A stretch of 64,000 bases of DNA from Flammeovirga sp. SJP92. Its GTDB lineage: Bacteria; Bacteroidota; Bacteroidia; Cytophagales; Flammeovirgaceae. The notes beneath the pieces are model-generated. The model was not told the origin of the DNA. It worked only from the letters and a program-made list of their open reading frames with translations, and made no database searches. Of this stretch, positions 34,498 through 43,663 are shown piece by piece (position 1 is the stretch's first letter; each line of letters opens with the position of its first letter). The position numbers and the translations under genes were made by a program. The stretch covers positions 310,001-374,000 of the forward strand of contig NZ_LQAQ01000093.1 of the NCBI RefSeq assembly GCF_001583495.1, in the 5' to 3' direction.

Positions 34498-35769
34498 TTA
34501 CTTCCATCTATATTCTGATCTCCCTGCCAGTTCATGCTCAATTTCCAGTAGACGATTGTATTTTGCAATACGCTCACCTCTACAAGCAGAGCCTGTTTTA
34601 AGGTGTCCTCCGTCCATAGCAACAGCAAAATCGGCTAAGAAAGTATCTTCTGTTTCTCCTGACCTATGTGAGAGGAAATAGCGCCACCCTGCTTCTCTAC
34701 ACATTCTGACGGCTTCAATCGTTTCAGTTACTGTACCAATTTGATTGAGTTTGATCAAACAAGAATTCGCTGTTTTTCTCTCAATTCCTTCTTTAATGTA
34801 TTTGGTATTGGTCACGAAAATATCATCACCTACCACTTCAATTCTATCTCCATACTTTGCGGTGAACTTAGCAAAACCATCCCAATCCTTTTCTGCTAAT
34901 GGATCTTCCCAAAGAATAATCGGGTACTTGTCCAACCACTCTCCTGTTAGGGCTATTAAATCATCTGAAGTCATTTTCCCTCTTCCTGACCAGACTAAAT
35001 CATAATTATCTTTTAGATTAGAGCAAAATGAATTGGCCGCATTATCCACTGCAACTGAAAGATCTTTTCCGGGCTTGTACCCTGCCTTTTCTATGGCTTC
35101 AATAATTAATTCTATCGCCGCTTCATTACTTTCACAATCCGGAGCAAAACCTCCTTCATCACCCACACTTGTTGCTAAGCCTCTTTCTTTTAAAATTCCT
35201 TTCAGAATATGGAACGTTTCCGCCACATAACGTAATCCTTCTTTGAATGAAGGTGCTCCATGAGGTACAAGCATGAATTCTTGAAAGTCTACACTGTTAT
35301 CAGCATGTTCCCCACCATTCAGAATATTCATACAAGGTACTGGAATACGAACAGCGTTAGTTCCTCCTAAATATTGGTATAAAGGCAAATCCAAAGATTG
35401 TGCAGCTGCTTTTGCCACTGCCATTGATACCCCTAAAATTGCATTAGCACCGAGCTTTGACTTGTTGTCAGTTCCGTCTAATTCAATCATAGTGTAATCT
35501 ATTTCTTTTTGTTGGGTAGCGTCCATCCCTTCCAAGGCATCAGCAATAGTAGTGATTACATTTTCTACTGCTTTCTGTACCCCTTTTCCTCCATATCGTT
35601 CATCTCCGTCTCTTAGTTCTAAGGCTTCGTTTTGACCTGTTGATGCTCCTGATGGTACGGAAGCATATGCTCTTGTTCCATCAAATAATTCAACATAAAC
35701 GCGTACTGTGGGATTGCCTCTTGAATCTAGAATTTCAAGGGCGTAGATTGATTCAATTAATGTGTCCAT
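34498..35769 (-). CDS. eno: enolase
   Basis: 423 residues, close to the usual 430. The N-terminal domain has [16 protein letters not shown] and [18 protein letters not shown]. Metal ligands lie in AVDNAAN and LWEDPL and VVGDDIFVT, and the catalytic Lys in [12 protein letters not shown]. The loop [17 protein letters not shown] is complete. It converts 2-phosphoglycerate to phosphoenolpyruvate in the cytoplasm. It follows cobN on the same strand after 123 bases without a visible terminator, so read-through from the cobalamin genes is possible though it surely also has its own promoter. Confidence 0.98.
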   Translation of the reverse strand: MDTLIESIYALEILDSRGNPTVRVYVELFDGTRAYASVPSGASTGQNEALELRDGDERYGGKGVQKAVENVITTIADALEGMDATQQKEIDYTMIELDGTDNKSKLGANAILGVSMAVAKAAAQSLDLPLYQYLGGTNAVRIPVPCMNILNGGEHADNSVDFQEFMLVPHGAPSFKEGLRYVAETFHILKGILKERGLATSVGDEGGFAPDCESNEAAIELIIEAIEKAGYKPGKDLSVAVDNAANSFCSNLKDNYDLVWSGRGKMTSDDLIALTGEWLDKYPIILWEDPLAEKDWDGFAKFTAKYGDRIEVVGDDIFVTNTKYIKEGIERKTANSCLIKLNQIGTVTETIEAVRMCREAGWRYFLSHRSGETEDTFLADFAVAMDGGHLKTGSACRGERIAKYNRLLEIEHELAGRSEYRWK

Positions 35770-35892
35770 AAATAGTTTAAGGGTTGTGTATTATTTCTTT
35801 ATAAATTAAAAAGAAAAAGAATACCTATTGACACATTAACCACACAAATTCACACTCACATTACATTGAATATCAATTATATTACTATTATC

Positions 35893-38800
35893 CTATTCCA
35901 ATTCTCCCTCCGCTTTCATATAGAGCGATTTCAACTGATCCAATGTTTCTTGATTTGGGTTTTCCCACAATCCTCTTTGGATCGCTTCCAGCATTCTCTC
36001 CGACATATCTTTCAATGCCCAAGGATTATGTTGGCGGATAAATTCTTGATTTTTTTGATTGAAAAGATACTCTTCTGTGATGCCTTCATACATAAAGTCT
36101 TCGATCAGATTGGTGGTAGCATCATAGGCGAAAAGGTAATCCATGGTAGCTGCCATTTCAAAAGCTCCTTTGTAACCGTGGTCTCTCATACCTTCCATCC
36201 ATTTTGGATTGACTACTCTTGAACGGTATACTTTTAATAATTCCTCTTTCAGCGATTTAATTCTTGGCTGTTCAGGGCGTGAGTGATCACCAAAATAAGT
36301 GGTTGGCATTTCTCCTTTTTCCAAGTTGACTGCCGCTGTCATTCCTCCTTGAAATTGGTAATAATCATCAGAGTCTAATAAGTCATGCTCTCGGTTATCT
36401 TGATTTTGAACAACCACTTCCACCATAGATAATCGTTTTCTGAAGGTCTCATGTGCTGACTTTCCTTCATTTCTTCTCCCTGTATAGGCATAGCCTCCCC
36501 AATTGATATATACATTGGCAAGGTCTTCTTGATTCGTCCAGTTTTTCTCATCAATCAATCCCTGCAAACCCGCACCATACGCTCCTGGCTTGGAACCAAA
36601 AACTCTGTACAATGAACGTTCATGAGCCGTTTTTTCATCCAACCCTTCTTTCTTCCAATCTTCTCTTTCCTTTTCAAAACGGGTTTTAATCGGGTTCATA
36701 TCATACGGTTCATCCAATTGAGCTACTTTTTCAACGGCTGAATTGAATAAGGAAATCACATCAGGAAAGGCATCTCTGAAGAAACCAGAAATACGCAATA
36801 AAACATCGACTCTTGGACGCTTTAACTCCAATGTTGAAATAACCTCAAAATCCTTTACTCTACGATTGGCTCCCTGCCAAATCGGTCGAACACCGAGCAA
36901 TGCAAAAGCTTGTGCAATATCATCTCCACCCGTTCTCATAGTGGAAGTTCCCCAAACGGAAATCGCCACTGAACTTGGATATTCTCCCTCTTCCTGCAGG
37001 TATCTGTCAATGATATTTTGAGCACTTTTCACCCCTAAATCATAAGCGGATGGAGAAGGAATTGTTCTTGTATCTACGGAATAGAAATTTCTACCGGTCG
37101 GTAAAATATCCAATCGTCCTCTTGTTGGTGCACCAGAACCACCGGCAGGAATGTACTGAGCATTTAAGCCTTTGAGAAGGTGGTCAATTTCATTCCTTGT
37201 TTTTAGTAAAGTCGGGATCGTTTTTTCTTTGATAAATGAGACGACTTTTTGTGTTTCCTCACCATAATTTCCTTCTTGATGATTGATAATTCCTTCAATG
37301 ATCGTCTTCGCTCTATTCTCCAAAACCTCTACTGCCTGACCTATCGTTCTGCATTCTACGCCCATGATTGTTTCCTTTAATGCCGTTTCATAAGCAGTAT
37401 CCAAAGGATCAAAAGCTAATTCCAGATCAATAGCTAAGGCTTGTAAAATACTCTTGGTTTCTCCTTGAGGTAAGCGGTGCAATGCCACCAACATATCCAA
37501 GAATTTTTCTTCTTGTGGAAGCAAACCGAAAATATGAAGTCCTCCTCTAATCTGAGCTTCTTTTAATTCACATAAATACCCATCGATCACCTCCAAAAGT
37601 GCATCAATATCTTTTCCATCTTCATTCAAATCCACTCTCAAATGAGTTGTATTGACAAGGTTTTCGATTTTCGATTTAATCAAATTGGCTCTTTTAGGAT
37701 CAAGTAAAGCCGACTCATAAAACTCATCAATCAATAATTCCAATTGAAGCAATTCACCGTAATTTTCAGCCCTTGTCATCGGTGGAATTAAGTGATCTAA
37801 AATAATGGCATGATTACGTCTTTTGGCTTGCGTTCCTTCTCCTGGGTCATTAATAATAAAGGGATAGAAATGAGGAATTGCCCCCAATATGGCGGCAGGA
37901 AAACAAGATTCCTTTGATAGTGCTACCCCTTTCCCCGGTAACCACTCCAAGTTGCCATGTTTTCCGACATGAATGATGGCATCGGCTGAGAAGTAATTTT
38001 GCAACCAAATATAATACGCCAAATAAGCGTAAGTCGGTGGTAAATCAGGAGAGTGATACGTGGCTTGAAGGTCGATATTATACCCTCTGTTGGGTTGAAT
38101 ACTTAAGAAAATATTGCCTAGTTGCTTTCCTGGAATTAGAAAATAACCTTCTCGGTAATTCGGTGATTTTGATGGATGCCCCCACTGTTGTTCTACTTTC
38201 TCTCTTAATGCAATGGATAGTTGGTTGTAGTGGGTGTAAAATTCTTCTTCTTTGATTTTAATTTCAGCGGATTTATAAGAGAGTGATTCCAGTTCGTTGG
38301 TGACATTTTCCGTCAACAACTCCATCAATTCTTCTGTTCCTTCAGGAACATTTTCACCTAAATCATACCCTGAGTTTTTTAAGGCATTTAATATTTCTAC
38401 GGTACTTGCAGGAGTATCCAATCCTACTCCATTCGCCAAACGGCTATTTTTACTTGGATAGTTGGGAAGAATAACGGCTACATTTTTCTGCTTATTTTCT
38501 TTATCTCCCAGTTGAATCCAAGCCTTTGCATGTTCTGCAACAAACTGACAGCCTTCTACATGAGGCTCGAAGTACACAATTTCAGAATCTGTCAACTGAT
38601 CCTTTTCCTTGGCTTCTTTAAATGCAATCACCGACGTAATGATCTTCCCATCGACTTCCGGCAAAGCGATATTCATTGCAATATCAGTCGGCGGTAAACC
38701 AAAAGTACCTTCTTCCCATACCTGCTTATTACAACTCGCTAATATTGCTTGAATGACGGGAACATTAAGCGTGTCAAAAATACCTTTGGTTTCATTGTCT

Positions 38801-39633
38801 TGAAAGCCTTGCAATGAAAAGCCGGTCGTATTGATCAACACATTAGGTGGAGCAATTCGGCAATTTTCCAAAAGAGAAAAAATACGTTGCTGAATGTCTT
38901 CATCACGATACGACAACGCCATGCAAGTAATGGCTGTCACCCCTCTTCGTTCCAACTCTTCAGTGACTGCAATAAATGGATCAAGGTTATCGGCTAAGAA
39001 GTAACTTCTATAACCTAATATTAATACCGTTACCTTCTCTGTTTGTACTAAAGGTTGATTAAGAATTCCTTTTGAAGGATGATAAAGGAATAAATCAGGA
39101 ATGCTTTCTTGGGCTTTGATTGGAAAATCATATTCCAATGTTTCATTCATGATCAGCTTCAACACCTCTTTGGTATTCTCCTTTCCTCCCATCACAAAAT
39201 ACTGCCATATTTCACTGACTTTTGAAAGGGGCAAAGTCGACATCTGCATCAATTCCAAATCAGGTTTATTATCTCCCGGTAGGAAAATTACATTGATGTC
39301 ATTGTCCTCGGCATACTCAGCAATCGCTTCACACAAATATGAAAAGTAAGCGGTTCCTCCCAATAATTTCAACACAACAACTTTGGCTTCTGACACTACT
39401 TCTTCGATATAAGTATCAATCGTCAATTCCTGCTTGAAGTACGTCAAGTTGGCTAAACGTACACTTGGTAGTTCCGTTTCCTCTTGATGTAGTTCTTGGT
39501 AGGCTTTGTTGACAGTGAATAACTCGGTGTCGGCGGCCGATAAGAAAAGAAGGTCTCCGGTAGATTGTTGGATATGGAAAACGCCTTCGTCGTTGGGGTT
39601 CCATCCTCCGGGAAGTGTTGAAATTAAATGCAT
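35893..39633 (-). CDS. cobN: cobaltochelatase large subunit CobN
   Basis: 1246 residues, in the family range. CobN/Mg-chelatase H signatures run through the chain: DAIIHVGKHGNLEWLPGKG, GKQLGNIFLSIQPNRGYN, ARPIWQGANRRVKDFEVI-like ArgIle block (VRPIWQGANRRVKD) and KPGAYGAGLQGLIDEKNW. It is the corrin-binding subunit that, with a AAA/VWA partner, inserts cobalt into hydrogenobyrinate a,c-diamide in the late-insertion route. The ChlI/D-type partner is encoded at 44183. Because CbiX is also present, its real metal or corrinoid substrate here is uncertain. Last B12 gene in transcription order. Confidence 0.95.
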   Translation of the reverse strand: MHLISTLPGGWNPNDEGVFHIQQSTGDLLFLSAADTELFTVNKAYQELHQEETELPSVRLANLTYFKQELTIDTYIEEVVSEAKVVVLKLLGGTAYFSYLCEAIAEYAEDNDINVIFLPGDNKPDLELMQMSTLPLSKVSEIWQYFVMGGKENTKEVLKLIMNETLEYDFPIKAQESIPDLFLYHPSKGILNQPLVQTEKVTVLILGYRSYFLADNLDPFIAVTEELERRGVTAITCMALSYRDEDIQQRIFSLLENCRIAPPNVLINTTGFSLQGFQDNETKGIFDTLNVPVIQAILASCNKQVWEEGTFGLPPTDIAMNIALPEVDGKIITSVIAFKEAKEKDQLTDSEIVYFEPHVEGCQFVAEHAKAWIQLGDKENKQKNVAVILPNYPSKNSRLANGVGLDTPASTVEILNALKNSGYDLGENVPEGTEELMELLTENVTNELESLSYKSAEIKIKEEEFYTHYNQLSIALREKVEQQWGHPSKSPNYREGYFLIPGKQLGNIFLSIQPNRGYNIDLQATYHSPDLPPTYAYLAYYIWLQNYFSADAIIHVGKHGNLEWLPGKGVALSKESCFPAAILGAIPHFYPFIINDPGEGTQAKRRNHAIILDHLIPPMTRAENYGELLQLELLIDEFYESALLDPKRANLIKSKIENLVNTTHLRVDLNEDGKDIDALLEVIDGYLCELKEAQIRGGLHIFGLLPQEEKFLDMLVALHRLPQGETKSILQALAIDLELAFDPLDTAYETALKETIMGVECRTIGQAVEVLENRAKTIIEGIINHQEGNYGEETQKVVSFIKEKTIPTLLKTRNEIDHLLKGLNAQYIPAGGSGAPTRGRLDILPTGRNFYSVDTRTIPSPSAYDLGVKSAQNIIDRYLQEEGEYPSSVAISVWGTSTMRTGGDDIAQAFALLGVRPIWQGANRRVKDFEVISTLELKRPRVDVLLRISGFFRDAFPDVISLFNSAVEKVAQLDEPYDMNPIKTRFEKEREDWKKEGLDEKTAHERSLYRVFGSKPGAYGAGLQGLIDEKNWTNQEDLANVYINWGGYAYTGRRNEGKSAHETFRKRLSMVEVVVQNQDNREHDLLDSDDYYQFQGGMTAAVNLEKGEMPTTYFGDHSRPEQPRIKSLKEELLKVYRSRVVNPKWMEGMRDHGYKGAFEMAATMDYLFAYDATTNLIEDFMYEGITEEYLFNQKNQEFIRQHNPWALKDMSERMLEAIQRGLWENPNQETLDQLKSLYMKAEGELE

Positions 39634-39706
39634 AATGAAAAGAGGGGATACTAAAATTATTAGGTACTACTTCCAATTATCTTTCCTCTTCATTTTGTCT
39701 TGAAAC

Positions 39707-39855
39707 AAAACGAAGCAAAAATTCAAGGCTGTGAAGTCAAAAGCTAAATTCTATTCCAATCGGCTAAATGATTTTAAACTCGCTTTGCTCAAACAAGAAA
39801 ATCATTTTTAACGCCTCATTACATAGAATTCTTAACGCTTTTCCCTTCAATGCCG
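39707..39855. repeat. palindromic dispersed repeat, copy A
   Basis: A 149-base unit similar (roughly four bases in five by eye) to copy B at 47663-47812. Its core (39739-39842, 104 bases) is a nested inverted repeat: AAAAGC..GCTTTT outermost, AATTCTAT..ATAGAATT next, and ATGATTTT..AAAATCAT inside. In copy B the second pair has changed on both arms, so pairing rather than sequence is conserved. Part of a 467-base gap upstream of cobN. Confidence 0.75.
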
Positions 39856-39928
39856 ATAAGGATACTACCTTAATGGATAGGACATTTATTCGATTATCAG
39901 AATTAAGCTTCCTTTACTTTAATATCGC

Positions 39929-40073
39929 AAGTGTTAAGCCGACAGGCGTCACTTGTGATTTATAATTGGCGAAGTCTCCCGACTTCGAAATGAATGAATA
40001 TAAAAAGGATGAGGTTCGAAGTCAGGAGACTTCGCCTATGAACAGTTCCAAGTGACGCTATCGCTTAACACTT
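39929..40073. repeat. REP/BIME-like large inverted repeat
   Basis: Two arms of about 60 bases around a 29-base centre. The inner 20 bases (39968-39987 and 40017-40036) match with one mismatch and each is itself a small hairpin (CGAAGTC-4-GACTTCG). The middle parts GCGTCACTTG (39946-39955) and CAAGTGACGC (40049-40058), and the outer AAGTGTTAAGC (39929-39939) and GCTTAACACTT (40063-40073), also pair. Such nested structure is typical of repetitive extragenic palindromes or a MITE. Confidence 0.8.
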
Positions 40074-40100
40074 GAAACAGGGTCATTCAACCTCATAAAG

Positions 40101-40679
40101 CTAAGCAACCTTTACTTTTTCTGGTTCTGATATCACATGTTCTTCCACTAATAAGGATAAAACGCTTGATGCTAGTGAGAAAAACGCCATTAGTGAAAAG
40201 ACTAATGCAAAACCAAATTGCATGGCGAACAAGGCCCCAATGATTGCGGCGATGCCTTCTGAAAGAGAACGGTAGCCGTAAAAGTGAGAGTAGATACTTT
40301 TCTCTTTTCCTTTCTTCAATGACATGGCAATAATGGCACTCCATGAAGGTGTGATGACTGTTTCACCTAAGGATAAAATGACTTGGATGAGGAAAACATG
40401 GGTTGGACTGCTTGCAAAAACATACAAGGCATAACCGGTTCCCATCAAAATATAGCCAATACACATCATGGCTCTTTTGCTGAGTCTGGACTCATCGATT
40501 TTATCAAAAAGGAAAAAGAAAATGCCTTTGAAGATGGCGTAAACACCAATGGCAATTCCTGCGTCCATTAATGTCCCTCCTATTTTCTCAATAAAAATGG
40601 CATAAATGGGAGCAAGTAAGTTTGCTCCCATATGCGTGAGAATAGAGGCTAGTAGTAACAGCTTTATATTCTTATGCAT
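40101..40679 (-). CDS. half-size MFS-type transporter in the B12 cluster
   Basis: 192 residues with six membrane helices, half the usual twelve of the major facilitator superfamily. The N-terminal half pattern is seen: ASILTHMGANLLAPIYAIFI, GGTLMDAGIAIGVYAIFKG, then the basic loop DESRLSKRAMM between helices 2 and 3. The chain ends cleanly after helix 6 with a charged tail (EEHVISEPEKVKVA), and the start sits four bases after cobW. It could be a truncated transporter whose second half was lost by the palindromic repeat downstream, or a true six-helix dimer. Substrate unknown; cobalt or a corrinoid intermediate is only a guess. Confidence 0.7.
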   Translation of the reverse strand: MHKNIKLLLLASILTHMGANLLAPIYAIFIEKIGGTLMDAGIAIGVYAIFKGIFFFLFDKIDESRLSKRAMMCIGYILMGTGYALYVFASSPTHVFLIQVILSLGETVITPSWSAIIAMSLKKGKEKSIYSHFYGYRSLSEGIAAIIGALFAMQFGFALVFSLMAFFSLASSVLSLLVEEHVISEPEKVKVA

Positions 40680-40683
40680 GATT

Positions 40684-41700
40684 TTAGATCGCTGTTGAAG
40701 CTAATTTTAAGTCTCTACCAATCACCACTAAATGCGTTTTTCTTATCTCTCCTTCTTTCCAAGGTCGATCAAAATAATAATCAAAACGATCACCTACACC
40801 TTGAAGAATCATACGCATTGGCTTGTTCGGAATATTGACGAAACCTTTGATTCTGTAGATTTCATGTTCCTTTACCAATTGCGTCATTTCTTTCACCAAT
40901 TGCTTGATGTCTGACGTTTCAGGGAATTCTAATAATTCTGTGACTAATGAATCGTCGTGATCGTGGTCATGACCATGTTCGTGATGATGCTCGTGGATAG
41001 AATGACGGTTATCTAAATCGTCTTCTGCTGATGCTTCAATTCCTAACAATAGATCGTTGCTTACTTCTCCATTGACTACAGGAATGACTTTCGTGTTGGC
41101 TCTGATTTTTTGCTGAACGTAAGATGAAATTTCTTCAAATTTTTGATCATCCACCAAATCTCTTTTACTAACCAATACCAAATCTGCACATGATAATTGA
41201 TCTAAGAACAACTCTTCAATCGGTGTTTCATGATCCAATGAATCGTCTGCCAATCTTTGCTCTTGTACTCTTTGTCTATCGCAGAATTCTCCTGTTGCTA
41301 CACCTACAGCATCTACTACAGTGATCACTGAGTCGATCGTAATGTGTGGTTTTAAGTCAGGCCAGTTCACTGCTCTTACCAATGGTTTTGGCATTGCCAA
41401 ACCTGAAGTTTCGATCACGATATGGTCAATGTCATCTTTTCGCTCAATCAACTCCAACATAGACGGTAAGAATTCTTCCTGAACGGTACAGCAAATACAG
41501 CCGTTGGATAACTCTATCAAGTTACACTCATCATCTCCGCAACCTGCTTTGATGATTTCACCGTCAACACCTACTTCACCAAATTCATTGACCAATAAAG
41601 CAATGCGCTTTCCGTTGGCATTTTTCATCATGTGGTGTACTAAAGTCGTTTTTCCAACGCCTAGAAAACCTGTTACGATTGTAATTGGGATTTTTCTCAT
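40684..41700 (-). CDS. cobW: CobW-type GTP-dependent metal chaperone
   Basis: 338 residues. Walker A GFLGVGKTT (11-19), the metal-binding GCICCT (67-72), guanine-specificity SKRD (about 177-180) and the CobW C-terminal domain (about 240-338) are present. A His/Asp-rich loop (HEHHHEHGHDHDHDD) links the two halves and probably binds metal. The family (COG0523) delivers metals; position between pduO and cobN suggests cobalt delivery to the chelatase. Start overlaps pduO by four bases. Confidence 0.93.
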   Translation of the reverse strand: MRKIPITIVTGFLGVGKTTLVHHMMKNANGKRIALLVNEFGEVGVDGEIIKAGCGDDECNLIELSNGCICCTVQEEFLPSMLELIERKDDIDHIVIETSGLAMPKPLVRAVNWPDLKPHITIDSVITVVDAVGVATGEFCDRQRVQEQRLADDSLDHETPIEELFLDQLSCADLVLVSKRDLVDDQKFEEISSYVQQKIRANTKVIPVVNGEVSNDLLLGIEASAEDDLDNRHSIHEHHHEHGHDHDHDDSLVTELLEFPETSDIKQLVKEMTQLVKEHEIYRIKGFVNIPNKPMRMILQGVGDRFDYYFDRPWKEGEIRKTHLVVIGRDLKLASTAI

Positions 41701-42284
41701 GCTTGTGGTTTTTTCTTTCTTTTATATAAAAATAAATTCCATTTTTCTTCTGCTACTCCGTGCTTGTCCATCTCCGAGCGTGCCATGGTAAAAAACAAAT
41801 CAGACAGACGGTTGATGTACGAAGAGATATAGTCCAATACACTTTCCGGGTCCTCATGACTTAAGGTCACCAAAACTCTTTCGCCTCTTCTCACTTGTGT
41901 TCTGCACACATGGCATAAAGCCGAAATTTCATTTCCTCCCGGTAATAAAAAGTAATCTGATGGGCTACTCATTTTACTTTCCATTTCATCGATCCATGCT
42001 TCGCAAAATTCCGCTCCATCTGTTGGGTGAGGATTTTGATTTTCTTTTTTAGAATCTGATGGTCGAGCCAAATGCGACATCATATTCATCATGTCTTTCT
42101 GAACTCTATGTAAATTCGGTTGCCACTCGTGGTCATTGCCTAATTTTGATCTTAAAAGCCCTATGGTTGAATTCACTTCATCCAATGTGCCTATGCATTC
42201 GATTCGGGGAGCATCTTTGAACTCTCTTTTTCCGCCGAATACGCCTGTTTTTCCTGAATCACCTTTTCTAGTGTAGATTTTCAT
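41697..42284 (-). CDS. PduO-type cob(I)yrinate/cobalamin adenosyltransferase
   Basis: 195 residues of the PduO (not CobA/BtuR) type. ATP-binding motif TRKGDSGKTGVFGG lies at 5-18, and the second half has FLLPGGNEISALCHVCRTQVRRGERVLV and YINRLSDLFFTMARSE, which carry the Arg and Asn that bind ATP and cobalamin. It attaches the 5'-deoxyadenosyl group to Co(I) corrinoids, needed before CobQ. Overlaps cobW by four bases and follows cbiA after 60 bases that contain a perfect palindrome. Confidence 0.95.
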   Translation of the reverse strand: MKIYTRKGDSGKTGVFGGKREFKDAPRIECIGTLDEVNSTIGLLRSKLGNDHEWQPNLHRVQKDMMNMMSHLARPSDSKKENQNPHPTDGAEFCEAWIDEMESKMSSPSDYFLLPGGNEISALCHVCRTQVRRGERVLVTLSHEDPESVLDYISSYINRLSDLFFTMARSEMDKHGVAEEKWNLFLYKRKKKPQA

Positions 42285-42326
42285 AGCGTAAGAGTTTATT
42301 TGTTTTGTATTTGGACTATTCTGATT

Positions 42327-42366
42327 CCATCACCAACCCATGATTTAAATCATGGGTTGGTGATGG
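42327..42366. repeat. perfect 40-base palindrome across the cbiA stop codon
   Basis: The two 20-base arms (42327-42346 and 42347-42366) are exact reverse complements with no spacer. The right arm encodes the last residues of CbiA and the stop codon; the left arm is intergenic. No T-run follows on the minus strand, so it is not a standard terminator. It may be a repetitive palindrome inserted at the gene end, an mRNA stability hairpin, or a DNA cruciform site. Confidence 0.9.
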
Positions 42367-43658
42367 AGTAGTTTCTGAAGGTCTCCTACCTCACCAAAAT
42401 AAAAGTGGATGTAAGAGGCCAATACGTTTTTATATTGATAGATTTTTGTTGGAACTTCCTGCTCTCTTGCACTCCACACGGTTCCAACAGTGGCTACATT
42501 TTCGTCTTGAAGGACTTTTGAATAATGGAATTCATGCCCTTTAATCGTGAAATCATCGATGTCAATTTTTCTGTAACCCAATGTGAGTTTCATAGCTTCC
42601 ATTGAGCTTGTAAAAGGGAAGACGCCCACCATTGGTAATTCATTTCCTTTTTGATCTACCATGCTTTTTCCGAGGTACATCATCCCTCCGCATTCGGCGA
42701 TGATTTGCCCGCCATTTTCTGCGAAATTCTTAATGCTTTCTCTCATTTTTGTATTTGCAGAAAGTTCTTGAGTGTAGCATTCTGGATAGCCTCCGGGGAA
42801 GTACACCAAATCGGATTTAGGGAGTTCTTGATCGTGAATTGGGCTGAAAAACTGTACGGTTCCCAATTGCTTTAAAGCTTCGATATTTTGATAATAACTG
42901 AAGTTGAAACCTTCGTCTTGTGCCACTGCTATTTTAAAATCAGGGTTGGACGTTTCTGCCTTTTCTTCAAGTACTATTTTTTCTCTTTGAGTAATAGAAA
43001 GTAACTGATCAATAGCGATAGTTTCATTCATCTGATCCGCCATTTTGCCGATCATCTGATCATATTTTGAGAGGTTATCAATCGACAACCCTAAGTGCCT
43101 TGATGGGATTTTACATTCTTCAATAAAAGGCACATGACCTAATGCTTTTATCCCAACGTCTTCACATGCTTCTTCTAAAAATTTGTAATGGCTTTTGGTA
43201 TTCACACGATTGAAGATTACACCTGCAATATTCAGATCGGGATCAAAATTTTTAAAGCCGTATAATAATGGAGCAACGGAGTAGGCGACAGACTTGGCAT
43301 CCACCACAAAAATGACCGGAATGTCTAGCTTCTTAGCCAACTCGGCGGTGCTTCCTTCTGACTTTCTCGCTCCATCAAATAAGCCCATCACTCCTTCTAT
43401 ACAAGCCACATCTACCTCATTGACTAATTCATGATAAGTGGAACGCATGTGTTCTTCTCTCATCATAAAGAGGTCAAGATTGATTCCCGTTTTTCCACAA
43501 GCGATCTTATGGAATTTTGGATCGATATAATCCGGTCCACTTTTAAAAGGTTGTGTGCTATAACCTTTGTTTTTCAATAAGCGAAGCAATCCCAAAGTGA
43601 CGGTTGTTTTTCCTGAATTACTCGTTGGTGCGGCGATGATGAAGCTTGATGTTTTCAT
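42345..43658 (-). CDS. cbiA: cobyrinate a,c-diamide synthase
   Basis: 437 residues. The ATP-binding N-terminus reads APTSNSGKTTVTLGLLRLLK. FKSGPDYIDPKFH is the conserved next block, GVMGLFDGA follows, and the glutamine amidotransferase domain (about 250-437) has AECGGMMYLG with the catalytic Cys and a His in GHEFHYSK. It amidates the a and c side chains of cobyrinic acid using glutamine. The final six residues are encoded by half of a perfect palindrome. Five bases separate it from cobU upstream. Confidence 0.96.
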   Translation of the reverse strand: MKTSSFIIAAPTSNSGKTTVTLGLLRLLKNKGYSTQPFKSGPDYIDPKFHKIACGKTGINLDLFMMREEHMRSTYHELVNEVDVACIEGVMGLFDGARKSEGSTAELAKKLDIPVIFVVDAKSVAYSVAPLLYGFKNFDPDLNIAGVIFNRVNTKSHYKFLEEACEDVGIKALGHVPFIEECKIPSRHLGLSIDNLSKYDQMIGKMADQMNETIAIDQLLSITQREKIVLEEKAETSNPDFKIAVAQDEGFNFSYYQNIEALKQLGTVQFFSPIHDQELPKSDLVYFPGGYPECYTQELSANTKMRESIKNFAENGGQIIAECGGMMYLGKSMVDQKGNELPMVGVFPFTSSMEAMKLTLGYRKIDIDDFTIKGHEFHYSKVLQDENVATVGTVWSAREQEVPTKIYQYKNVLASYIHFYFGEVGDLQKLLHHQPMI

Positions 43659-43663
43659 TAGGT

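Noticed and set aside
39728-39811. The same reading frame (AVKSKAKF.. RLNDFKLA.. NHF) is open in both copies of the dispersed repeat.
   Set aside because: Copy B has a stop directly before it, copy A has one nine codons upstream with no start codon, and the arms covary as palindromes. Structure explains the conservation better than coding.
42327-42366. The perfect palindrome as a rho-independent terminator.
   Set aside because: No T-run on either strand, and pduO, cobW and cobN continue in the same direction.
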